From contig CACECR010000006.1 in the NCBI GenBank assembly GCA_902558105.1, forward strand, positions 1 through 42,945: DNA of 42,945 nt. Reading direction: 5' to 3'. This stretch comes from an uncultured Candidatus Marinamargulisbacteria bacterium. GTDB lineage: Bacteria > Margulisbacteria > Marinamargulisbacteria > UBA817 > CACECR01. Below the pieces are notes generated by a model, which made no database searches, was not told the origin of the DNA, and saw only the letters and a program-made list of their open reading frames with translations. Position 1 is the first letter of the stretch. Each line of letters starts with the position of its first letter. Positions 27,001 to 33,933 of this stretch are shown here, one piece after another. A program made the position numbers and the translations under genes.

Positions 27001-28329
27001 GAGTTTCATGCCGCACACAGCGCCACAGCTCCCGATGCTGAAGATTTACATTCACCACCACGAACTCCTAATACACATGCTTTGGTTTCTCCAGATGGTG
27101 GTGCTTCACCCACAAGACAACAAGTACTCGCTGAAGATTTACATTCACCACCACGAACTCCTAAAACAGTTGCTTTGGTTTCTCCAGATGGTGTTAGTAC
27201 ACCCTCAAGACACCAAGTACTCGATGTAGGACCCATGAAACCTGAGTTTCATGCTGCACACAGCGCCACAGCTCCCGATGCTGAAGATTTATATTCACCA
27301 CAACGAACTCCTAAATCACATGCTTTGGTTTCTCCAGATGGTGTTGGTACACCCTCAAGACACCAAGTACTCGCTGAAGAACCCAGGACACCTGATGTTC
27401 ATGCCTCACAAAGCTTCAAAGCTCCAGATGCCCCATCAAGAGCAGCTGCAAAAGCTAATAAAAAAGAAGGTGCTCAACAAGCACCTATATTATTTGATCA
27501 CGAGGAATTCGGTACTGCTGCCACTATTAATATGCAGGAGTACCTAGACTATCATGAGTTTTCACAACAACATTCGATAAATATGAACATAACGCATTAT
27601 AAAAAAGCTTGGGATATTTTTATAGACGAACATGAAACGAGTGAGTTACTTAACATTCAGATCAAATCTAGATTACTCTTACAAGTTCTAACTGTAAAGG
27701 GTTCTGGTAGTACCAATAGTCATGAATTAACAGAAGCTCAAAGAAAATTTAAAGATGAGTTATTAGAATATCTTTCTACAAAAAAATATCCATTTTTAAA
27801 TATCGCTTTTCAAACTCTTTACTCTAAACCTACTCAAGGGTTAAATCATATTATTACGCATTTTAGTAAGGAAGACTTTGATGCTAAAGTTAAAAAGATA
27901 GAGGATATGGAAGTTAAGCCCTCTGGGGCGTATTGGCCACTAAAAAATACCGGTAAAGTTACTCCACACAACTACCCCGATATGGAGGCTAGCACCTATC
28001 GCTTCAAAATAGAAACCAATGGAGGGAAAGCTAAGTGTCGATACGGAATTTCTGGCCAGATGACAAATGCTAAACAATTAACCCCAGAATATTATGGAAA
28101 ATTACAGAAGTTAGATAGTATTATCTTACCAACGCGTAATCCTACTTCTAGCGACAATTTCAAAAGTAGTAGAAGAGATTTTGAAGATAAAAATGTAGTT
28201 GTACTTTTAGCTACAACACAAGAGGGGCATAAGTTGTATGTTATACCTATAGAAGGCATACAATTTATAGCTGAAACTAAACAATTTAATTTAGATAGCA
28301 TATATTTAAGCCATCCGATAACATTTTAG
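24052..28329 (+). CDS. Unrecognised giant protein (about 1425 aa) with repeats and S/T-P-x-K/R motifs
   Basis: No known family recognised. Order from ATG 24052: an N-terminal globular region (1-175); a basic, Pro/Ser-rich linker (about 185-330) with SPTKSPKKPSPRKR and a ten-residue SAEVPNEGFP repeat; a long helical, coiled-coil-like region (about 350-780); a mixed region (800-960) with PPPKTPERP and DTPRRTKR; a proline-rich repeat block (969-1127); and a C-terminal globular region (1150-1425) rich in Tyr and Lys. I count 14 full S/T-P-x-K/R motifs. There is no signal peptide or membrane helix. The start is uncertain: a GTG at 23986 overlaps the upstream gene, while ATG 24052 lies 25 nt after it, and neither has a clear Shine-Dalgarno. 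An intrinsic terminator follows. Confidence 0.8.
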   Translation: MKKIISNPSENPEAIPEKLLSENLLATLFSNFLYSNTDVFNVYLPNGKQLPLDSFGVETWSSFQDLSQSITSGEDFPLLGKVVRFTIDSTSVCIAEVSEDTFTFSTLKSISGSIVATPITDELMPEFKKTYGKYLTAEDCFNRFYVYLTNKQYYINVGQVLKLRSGSYRKLKSEFKVSQSPKEASPVKQRLLRRRAEKGLDSSIASPPRVSNSEVRQRHVTLQENLSEIFDSIPHNLTPDELKEFFISKADSIASLVSPTKSPKKPSPRKRNNSIAKQLFHSAEVPNEGFPSAEVPNEGFPSAEVPNEGSQKGDDSVHSKTPVDSYEITDVEIKYQFGGIPDPSAEDVSDYTIEYLNQSLEQETKNQPTETDDLSDYLIELNEYLSRIDRTIRFATGWIQKFKPDSTESAIELSETYLKTLKTHKKRHTVTSVQIAQTLKDRGSAIEETLKSLEAELESVQKNLKDNQESSEEKYESAICAVQQSLKNYESFLAQPNITDTNNEIVVSIRDFIEESIEQRKKFNEQEQLKAAQITEIITNLSYQLCDLQVFFQNLDKLYRDNSSKDRTSVLDTILKYNSQFNTHETPEAIDSEISDYQSSTLTELHTDYARTYQEIMTIFSHSTEELKELKKTTTQHRQLEADATLFSSTLETIKKDLITLNASICSAYDQGDIKSLATHLITLGQLIGPSFSTYNQEKWVECLTVYDDIYKILNTLSEELSRVSIADLELDPEAITCSLTQEGLETVQADPFYLPFLGPNFVCAYIITCCSDGSHLSLETVAPPPKTPERPIKVSFLDPLQWFKENGKDTLPEPQSEDLPFNETMRELYKFCQQALKSDTLPHVPKSTKALIPNFLISIDACLEMLGQKDSPAPMEIDTPRRTKRSQVENLRWAALAQLAILLNEEDPSSGLNERLSWKVGLDEARDDEFREGSAAVDIEVDENGYLLVHPPEDPVFDTQAVDQSLSTPTRQQVLAEDPWTPEFHAAHSATAPDAEDLHSPPRTPNTHALVSPDGGASPTRQQVLAEDLHSPPRTPKTVALVSPDGVSTPSRHQVLDVGPMKPEFHAAHSATAPDAEDLYSPQRTPKSHALVSPDGVGTPSRHQVLAEEPRTPDVHASQSFKAPDAPSRAAAKANKKEGAQQAPILFDHEEFGTAATINMQEYLDYHEFSQQHSINMNITHYKKAWDIFIDEHETSELLNIQIKSRLLLQVLTVKGSGSTNSHELTEAQRKFKDELLEYLSTKKYPFLNIAFQTLYSKPTQGLNHIITHFSKEDFDAKVKKIEDMEVKPSGAYWPLKNTGKVTPHNYPDMEASTYRFKIETNGGKAKCRYGISGQMTNAKQLTPEYYGKLQKLDSIILPTRNPTSSDNFKSSRRDFEDKNVVVLLATTQEGHKLYVIPIEGIQFIAETKQFNLDSIYLSHPITF
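24895..24977 (+). repeat. 30-bp tandem repeat, 2.8 copies, in the giant gene
   Basis: Units 24895-24924, 24925-24954 and 24955-24977 are identical over their length and encode SAEVPNEGFP. Perfect identity points to recent expansion. The unit length keeps the reading frame. Confidence 0.9.
26401..26408 (+). repeat. C8 homopolymer tract inside the giant gene
   Basis: Eight consecutive C, then A5, encode Pro-Pro-Pro-Lys. Slippage by one base would truncate the protein about two thirds... before the repeat block; such tracts act as phase-variation switches in some bacteria, but that is not shown here. Confidence 0.5.
26956..27432 (+). repeat. 150-bp tandem repeat block in the giant gene
   Basis: Four units: 26956-27105 (150 bp), 27106-27198 (93 bp), 27199-27348 (150 bp) and 27349-27432 (partial, diverged). 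The 50-residue unit starts with S/T-P-T/S-R-x-Q-V-L and ends with ALVSPDG. The second unit lacks exactly 57 bp; the gap is bounded by the 8-mer GCTGAAGA, present at 26980 and 27037 in unit 1, as expected for slippage between short repeats. Confidence 0.9.
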
Positions 28330-28462
28330 TCATAGATAATTCAGAACTAAAAAATCTCTGACTCTTGTAAACAACTGTTAAACTAAAGGCCTTTCACTAA
28401 AATTCGTGAGGTATCAATTTTTAACTATAGGAATGGATTCATAAGGTCTTTAAAAAAAACAA

Positions 28463-28492
28463 GAGTGACTCAAATAGAGTCACTCCGTTTTT
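28463..28492 (+). terminator. Intrinsic terminator of the giant gene
   Basis: Perfect 9-bp stem GAGTGACTC/GAGTCACTC, loop AAATA, then CG and T5 (28488-28492). An A-tract precedes the stem. Confidence 0.85.
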
Positions 28493-28508
28493 AGGGGGGC
28501 TTGTGATG
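28490..28508 (+). repeat. 19-nt post-terminator repeat, copy 2
   Basis: TTTAGGGGGGCTTGTGATG, identical to the minus-strand copy at 4764-4782. It starts within the T-tract of the terminator, in the same orientation relative to the upstream gene as the first copy. Confidence 0.7.
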
Positions 28509-28670
28509 TACTTTAATAATTGCATCTTTGATGCCAACGATTATACCCATAAATATTTAAATAAATTGTACAAACTACAATCTTAAAATGTATTTTTTGT
28601 AAAATTGTCATACAATTTTATCTATAAATAAAATAAATAAAAACTTTATATTGGGTTATTTCTATTAATC

Positions 28671-28737
28671 AATATATCCCGATATATCCTCTAACATTTG
28701 GATCTAAAGAACTTAGCAAATCTCGGTATATATCGAG
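28671..28737. promoter_or_regulatory. Cluster of CGATATAT-type motifs (possible operator)
   Basis: Two ATATATCC units in tandem (28672-28689, 10-bp period) are followed 33 bp later by the near-palindrome CTCGGTATATATCGAG (28722-28737). Its reverse strand reads CTCGATATATACC, close to CCCGATATATCC in the first part. No gene starts immediately beside it, so a regulatory role is only a possibility. Confidence 0.3.
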
Positions 28738-28852
28738 AACGTGATGCTCTTATTTTAATTAAATATTCTGTAACATGCAGCTTATTGATGTTGTGTCGGT
28801 AGTTAAATACCCCCCTCAAGAAAGAGGTACATAACTAACGATACATTATCAC

Positions 28853-29044
28853 TTACTCGTCGTCGTTATCTACCCAAAGGTCTAACTCACTGTTAGCCGT
28901 ATTAGATAACTTATTCTCGTGTGCATGAACTTTATATTGAGAATTTACTTTCTGAACCGACTTATCGGTTGAAAACGATTGAACAAATTGCTCTAAGCGA
29001 TCCACAAACGTGTTTGAGTTCTCAGGCCCCTCTTTTTTAACCAT
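28853..29044 (-). CDS. Unrecognised 63-aa small protein
   Basis: A short hydrophilic protein beginning MVKKEGPENSNTFVDRLEQF and ending in an acidic WVDNDDE tail; no membrane segment, no cysteine, no known family. Evidence that it is a real gene is strong despite its size: a near-perfect Shine-Dalgarno AAAGGAGGTG lies at the right distance from the ATG, and a TTGACT/TATAGT promoter with 17-bp spacing lies upstream. It is transcribed alone, between the giant plus-strand gene and the giant minus-strand gene. It may be a small regulator or adaptor for the island proteins, which is speculation. Confidence 0.7.
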   Translation of the reverse strand: MVKKEGPENSNTFVDRLEQFVQSFSTDKSVQKVNSQYKVHAHENKLSNTANSELDLWVDNDDE

Positions 29045-29088
29045 TATTTTACACCTCCTTTAGTATAAATTTAAATTATTATACCGTG

Positions 29089-29117
29089 ACTATACTCCTA
29101 TTATCGACTAAAGTCAA
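29089..29117 (-). promoter_or_regulatory. Promoter of the 63-aa gene
   Basis: On the minus strand TTGACT (29117-29112), 17 bp and TATAGT (29094-29089), each five of six consensus bases. A second -10-like TATAAT lies at 29083-29078. The ATG follows 44 nt after the first -10. Confidence 0.7.
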
Positions 29118-29312
29118 CATTTATTTTACTATTTTTTTAATTAATTTTATATTTAAACGCAACTCATTCATTATATTTCTAAACTATATGAACAGTTTTA
29201 ATAAATAACGGATCATACAATCAAAGAAAGAAGAGGATCCAGCTACACTTCATACTCGTAAATTCGTCGATTAGATTCAGTGTCTATTCTGCACTTAATA
29301 TAGATAGAGTCA

Positions 29313-29354
29313 AGCTAGGATTGGGCACCTGATATCTCAGGTACCCTCCTAGCT
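29313..29354 (-). terminator. Long bulged hairpin at the 3' end of the 1492-aa gene
   Basis: AGCTAGGA pairs with TCCTAGCT, and inside it GGGCACCTGA pairs with TCAGGTACCC (one G-T), with a TATC loop and a 2-nt bulge: 18 bp in all. It starts 8 nt past the stop. No T-tract follows on the minus strand, so it is either a non-canonical terminator or a 3' RNA-stabilising structure. Confidence 0.6.
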
Positions 29355-29362
29355 ATTAATAA

Positions 29363-32300
29363 TTAATCTAGTTCAAAATGTAATCCAACAAACTTTGATA
29401 GATAGTTTTTTTCTAACTGAGGACTTACTGCCGTTGGGGTTGCTTTAACAGCTATACTATCACCTACAACTATTTGATTACATTTGCGTTCAGTATCAGC
29501 ACCAACTGGTTTGCATACTATATTTTGCAAACTATCATCACAGAAGTAGTGTGCTGTCTTACCTACTTTTGAACATAACTGATGAAGCAATGGCATCTTA
29601 AATCCATCATCTTCGTCTAACTGATTTATACAGTACTCACTATCTGGCACTAAACAAGAGACTCTAATTTGAGCAACATATTGTTCTTCTAATCTGTATA
29701 AAGCAATTAATGCCGCAATTGAAATATTAGGTGAAGACGCATTGGTACATATCGAAACGTTTCCACCAAGATCAATAATCAAACGAATCAGATCGCCCAG
29801 CTTTTCACGTCCACCAATATCTCCAACTGGAAGTTCTCCAGAATTTATAGCTTCTACACAAGCTGCAACTCCAGAATTATATTCAGAGAATGTTTTAGTT
29901 CTATCTTTCAAAACATGGTGTTTTAACATACAGTTATCGACATCTGTAATAAAATGACCATTAGCTAGATGTTTTAAGAGCCCTACTCTATATTTTTCAG
30001 GGCAATCAGGAAAAACATCTAACAACCTGCTGGTTGCCCTAGCAAGCTGCTCTGCATCTTCTAAGTTAATGCTTTCAGGTGCACGCACAGTGCCTCCTTT
30101 ATATTGATAAACATTAAATGTTTTGGGTCTCTGACCAGGAGTTTTAAGCTCTGCATCAATTGCTACAAGTAGGTCTGGAGAGTCTACTAACCATGTCTCG
30201 TCAGCAGCAAGCGCTTGGTCCAATGTGGTATCAAGCATACCTGCATTTGCCGCATCAACCATTTGGCTTTGGTCCACCGTTATTGTAAACTCCTGGTTTT
30301 GAGCAAATTTACGTGCCAGTAAATCATTAAGATCGCCTATTTCTTTAAGAGATTGTTGTTCATCTACTTCAGTAATAAGATGTCCGAGAGCTAAGATCTC
30401 GCCAACTCCAAAAGTCGAGAAACCAGAAGTAATTTGTGTTTCAGCAAAACCACCTTTCGTTATTTGCGAAATCTTCCAAGCTCTTCCTTCTTTTCTAACT
30501 TTAAGCCCTATATCATCAATATGATCTTCATGCACTGGAACTTTAAATACATGCCGTAAAGTATTATCATCTTCATGGACTGCCATTTCGAAAACTGCAT
30601 GAGCGTCTACAGCTAAATGGGGTTCAACTGGAGCTATACCACCGCCCATTTGGGGGTGAGTTTCCACTTTGGCTGGAGCTCCATGAAAAGAGTCCTCACT
30701 ACCTGCAGAACCCACACTGCGTCTATCATCTTCTGAACGCGCAACATGTATATTTAAGCTTCTATTCGTTGATGTTGCAGAAGTCATATACCTATTTATA
30801 AGATCTTGTGCTTGTGTTGGATCACTCGGTAATACTCTTAGCTCATCCTCATCAAAATTCATATTCCAAATGTAATCACCATTTCTAAATTGTAAATGAT
30901 CTGCGAGGCTACCTTCTGTAATACTAGAAACGCACTGATGGTCATTAAGACACATTAATTTCAAACCAAAATCTACACCTTTGATATCATCAGGATTTAT
31001 TGTGATAGTTTGAACTCTTAATTCCCTTCCACCTACATTAACAACAGCAGGCACTAAGGTCTCATCAACACCCCAGTCTTCAACCTCATGCGCCTCGGGG
31101 TCTAAAACGTCTTCGCGTCTTCCCTCCCTGGATTCTCTAAGCTTAGCAAGAAGTGCTTCAAAATTACGTATAACTGCATCCATATCCATTGCTGGATTCT
31201 CTACCGCACTTTTAAGTTGAGTATAAGACTCAAAACCACCTAGATAAGCGGCTAAAATCACAAGGTTTTGAATTTGGGTAACCTCTTCTCCAAACGTTAT
31301 AGCTCCAACTACTTCATTTAATTTACCAATTACAATGTCAGCGTTACAATTAGCATTTGTAATTACTGTTCCCTCAGGTAGATCTAAAGCTGCTCGAATT
31401 ATTTGATCTAAACGATCATTATTTTCAAAAAATGGAGCTGGGTGTAGCGTCTTGGCAGGGCCTTCGACATGTAATGGAGCACTTTTTAAATCTTCCAAAA
31501 TTGCCCAAACAGCATAATCATTAAACACACTTATCTCATCTTCTCTGTTTCTTTCTGGGCCTGGATCAAACCACGAAAACATTAATGAATTTAACTGTGA
31601 CTTATTTAATAAGAAAGACAATGCCCCAAAGCCTAAACTATGAGTCACGGCATCACCTGTCATTATAGGATTATCTATATCTCCGCCCACTATTTTTGTC
31701 TCATACGTACCCAATAGACTAGGTTGAATAATACCTAGAGTACCGGACTTCAGTGTATCCTTCTTCTTACAACCTTCAAAATCATTTAAAATGATGTCCA
31801 TCATGACCTCAATTTTAGCTAACTCACTTAGTGTAATGCTAAGTAACCCTGCATAAACACTGTGCTCAAACTGACTGGAAGCTTCTTTATCTAGGTAAGC
31901 ATTATCTATAGCATTCTCAAATATGATCTTAATCTGTTCTCGTGTCATAAATGTCATTAACTTACTTAGACCAAGTGACGATTCTCTTAAACTACTTGGC
32001 TTTACTAGATTAGCGGCTAAATAGGCCCTCAACCTATTATTGTCACGGTCATACTCTTGAAAACATCTAAATACTTTCTTTAAAGATGCGGTGTCATCAA
32101 CTGTAAGTTTTTCAAGATCAAAACTAGCCACCATCTTAAAAACGTATTCAAAAGGTAATTGGTCTAGTACACTTATTAATTGCTCATATGTCATATTTTT
32201 AAATACCCCTAATAACTCAAACCCCAACGTTGATTTATCTATTTGGCGAGGCTCAAAAAGGCTTTGTAAAAAAGTCCAAAAGGTGACCAATTTTTCACCA

Positions 32301-33841
32301 TCCATTTTTTCTAATAACCAACTTATTACTTGAGAAGAGTTATTAAACACATCCTGTTTACCATCGAATGATGTCTCCGCTTCTACAGAAACACTTGCAG
32401 CACCTTCCAATTTTAAACTAGCTGCTTTAGATCTACTAACAGCCTGCTTGAAAAATATTTCATTCTCATCAGGGCTTAACTCAAGTTTATCAAACAGAGC
32501 CACTAAAAACTGTTTACGAGCTAGCTCATCTGACTCATCGCCCTGACCAGTACCAATCTCTTCGATAAATTCATTAAGTGTACAAAGTGCCGCAAACGAT
32601 AAAGTTCTAATAGAAAGTTGGGCTGATCCATTAGTATCATAAACATCTTGAAGCAATCGGCGGAACAATGTCATATGCAATGGAAAGTCTATCATACGCT
32701 TCTCCACACATCTCGCCTCTAAGTTTAAAAATTCTATATCTTCATCTTTATTAGAAGCTAATTTAGGCTCTGTTCTCCAAGACACTAAAAAAGGGTTTAC
32801 CTCAGCTATCCTTTCTTTGTATTTAGGTGAAAGCAGCTCAATTTTTTCTGTGGGATCTTCTTCTAATTCTAAATTTGTACAATGGGCCCAATTTCTTCCT
32901 TTTTTATCGTTAATTGCCAATAATATGGCACCATCACCAATTTTTAATTTATATTTTTTAGATGTCTGCATATATCCAGCATCCGACCTATGATGCGTAG
33001 CACCTGATACCGAACCTGCGTCTTCTGCATCAGGAGCCATATATAAAAACACATCTGCTTTAAGCTCCCCAAAAGTTTTTAGGTCTCCTTTCGGCAGAAA
33101 TCCTCTATCAAATGTATATTGATATTCTGTTACTGGTACATTTTGAAAATCACTTTTAAACAAACCTTTAAGTGGAAACTCTTGTGTTTTTTCGTCCATG
33201 TCATACACTAGGAATTCTAAGGACTGTGGCTCGGGTCTAACAGCATCCGCTCCATCTTTTAAACTGAGAAGTGCCTGAACTGGGTACATTATTTCATTTC
33301 CCCAATCCACAACAAAAGTTCTTTGAGTACCGTCATTTAATTTAATTATAGATGGAAACTGTCTTTTAGATCTAACATCAACCTCTAAAGAAAATGGAAC
33401 AGTTAACGTGTATAATTTTCTAGGAGTATTAACTAGATTAGACTTTTTTATACCCGCGTTACTACATGATTCATCCATAGATTGCCCTACTAGTATATTA
33501 GGCATGTAAAGACTACTCTTGTCTTGAAAAGTGTTAAAATCATAAACATTACCACCAATATCAATTCTATTATGAAAACAAGAGGCATGTCCTGGATCCT
33601 GTTTTTTATCATGTAAATTTTTTGCCGACCTTTTAGAAGGCCCAAACATATTACTTCTACGTAAAATAATTGGAAACTTCACTGAATAATGACCTTTAAC
33701 TTCTTCTAATTTCGTTTTTTCAAACTGTGGTTTTTCAGTCACAAAATTTATCATTTGAGAAGCAGAAAAATCTAAATATCCCTGCGGAGTCCCTATTACT
33801 TTATTGAGTATCGGTGTTAATAAACGTTTCACTATCATCAT
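29363..33841 (-). CDS. Unrecognised 1492-aa protein with two PDZ-like segments
   Basis: No family recognised over the full length. The first 340 residues look beta-rich with a basic motif (GPSKRSAKNLHDKKQDP). Residues about 370-930 are mostly helical and repeat-like, dominated by short amphipathic helices. Two PDZ-like segments follow: about 945-1040 (GVDFGLKL...VSSITEGSLADHLQFRNGDYIWNMN) and about 1105-1200 (IGLKVRKEGRAWKISQITKGGFAE...FGVGEILALG), with an acidic, Ser-rich linker between them (ARSEDDRRSVGSAGSEDSF). The C-terminal 250 residues are a Cys-containing globular region without a diagnostic motif. There is no signal peptide. The start is ATGATG with AAGGG upstream and a TATAAA -10 about 40 nt before it. 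It is probably a cytoplasmic or secreted scaffold-type protein; function unknown. Confidence 0.8.
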   Translation of the reverse strand: MMIVKRLLTPILNKVIGTPQGYLDFSASQMINFVTEKPQFEKTKLEEVKGHYSVKFPIILRRSNMFGPSKRSAKNLHDKKQDPGHASCFHNRIDIGGNVYDFNTFQDKSSLYMPNILVGQSMDESCSNAGIKKSNLVNTPRKLYTLTVPFSLEVDVRSKRQFPSIIKLNDGTQRTFVVDWGNEIMYPVQALLSLKDGADAVRPEPQSLEFLVYDMDEKTQEFPLKGLFKSDFQNVPVTEYQYTFDRGFLPKGDLKTFGELKADVFLYMAPDAEDAGSVSGATHHRSDAGYMQTSKKYKLKIGDGAILLAINDKKGRNWAHCTNLELEEDPTEKIELLSPKYKERIAEVNPFLVSWRTEPKLASNKDEDIEFLNLEARCVEKRMIDFPLHMTLFRRLLQDVYDTNGSAQLSIRTLSFAALCTLNEFIEEIGTGQGDESDELARKQFLVALFDKLELSPDENEIFFKQAVSRSKAASLKLEGAASVSVEAETSFDGKQDVFNNSSQVISWLLEKMDGEKLVTFWTFLQSLFEPRQIDKSTLGFELLGVFKNMTYEQLISVLDQLPFEYVFKMVASFDLEKLTVDDTASLKKVFRCFQEYDRDNNRLRAYLAANLVKPSSLRESSLGLSKLMTFMTREQIKIIFENAIDNAYLDKEASSQFEHSVYAGLLSITLSELAKIEVMMDIILNDFEGCKKKDTLKSGTLGIIQPSLLGTYETKIVGGDIDNPIMTGDAVTHSLGFGALSFLLNKSQLNSLMFSWFDPGPERNREDEISVFNDYAVWAILEDLKSAPLHVEGPAKTLHPAPFFENNDRLDQIIRAALDLPEGTVITNANCNADIVIGKLNEVVGAITFGEEVTQIQNLVILAAYLGGFESYTQLKSAVENPAMDMDAVIRNFEALLAKLRESREGRREDVLDPEAHEVEDWGVDETLVPAVVNVGGRELRVQTITINPDDIKGVDFGLKLMCLNDHQCVSSITEGSLADHLQFRNGDYIWNMNFDEDELRVLPSDPTQAQDLINRYMTSATSTNRSLNIHVARSEDDRRSVGSAGSEDSFHGAPAKVETHPQMGGGIAPVEPHLAVDAHAVFEMAVHEDDNTLRHVFKVPVHEDHIDDIGLKVRKEGRAWKISQITKGGFAETQITSGFSTFGVGEILALGHLITEVDEQQSLKEIGDLNDLLARKFAQNQEFTITVDQSQMVDAANAGMLDTTLDQALAADETWLVDSPDLLVAIDAELKTPGQRPKTFNVYQYKGGTVRAPESINLEDAEQLARATSRLLDVFPDCPEKYRVGLLKHLANGHFITDVDNCMLKHHVLKDRTKTFSEYNSGVAACVEAINSGELPVGDIGGREKLGDLIRLIIDLGGNVSICTNASSPNISIAALIALYRLEEQYVAQIRVSCLVPDSEYCINQLDEDDGFKMPLLHQLCSKVGKTAHYFCDDSLQNIVCKPVGADTERKCNQIVVGDSIAVKATPTAVSPQLEKNYLSKFVGLHFELD

Positions 33842-33933
33842 TGCAGCCCTTAGTTCTTAATTAAATATTTATATTATTAAATATCGCCCAAACTAACTAA
33901 AAAATGCATCTAAAATTTATGATATTTCTACAC

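Larger units (their letters stand above)
28330..28852. other. 523-bp non-coding interval after the giant gene
   Basis: A+T-rich. It holds the terminator, the 19-nt post-terminator repeat and a cluster of ATATAT-type motifs listed separately. A weak CCTC/GAGG hairpin near 28810-28828 could end the small minus-strand gene. I see no open reading frame with a ribosome site and no tRNA-like sequence. Confidence 0.6.
29045..29362. other. 318-bp interval between the small gene and the 1492-aa gene
   Basis: Holds the promoter of the 63-aa gene and the long hairpin at the 3' end of the 1492-aa gene. The rest is A+T-rich with no reading frame or RNA gene that I can support. Confidence 0.6.

Noticed and set aside
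24895-27432. CRISPR array or satellite DNA.
   Set aside because: Repeats are direct, contiguous, in frame and coding. There are no spacers or cas genes.
29363-30120. Protein tyrosine phosphatase-like signature in the C-terminus of the 1492-aa protein (ICTNASSPN followed by a hydrophobic helix; VYQYKGGTVRAPES resembling a WPD loop).
   Set aside because: The P-loop Arg and the WPD Asp are both missing and the spacing between the two segments (about 110 residues) is too long. Resemblance could be chance.
22155-33841. Prophage or transposon origin of the giant-protein island.
   Set aside because: No integrase, transposase, capsid, portal or terminal repeats are seen, and base composition is similar to neighbours.
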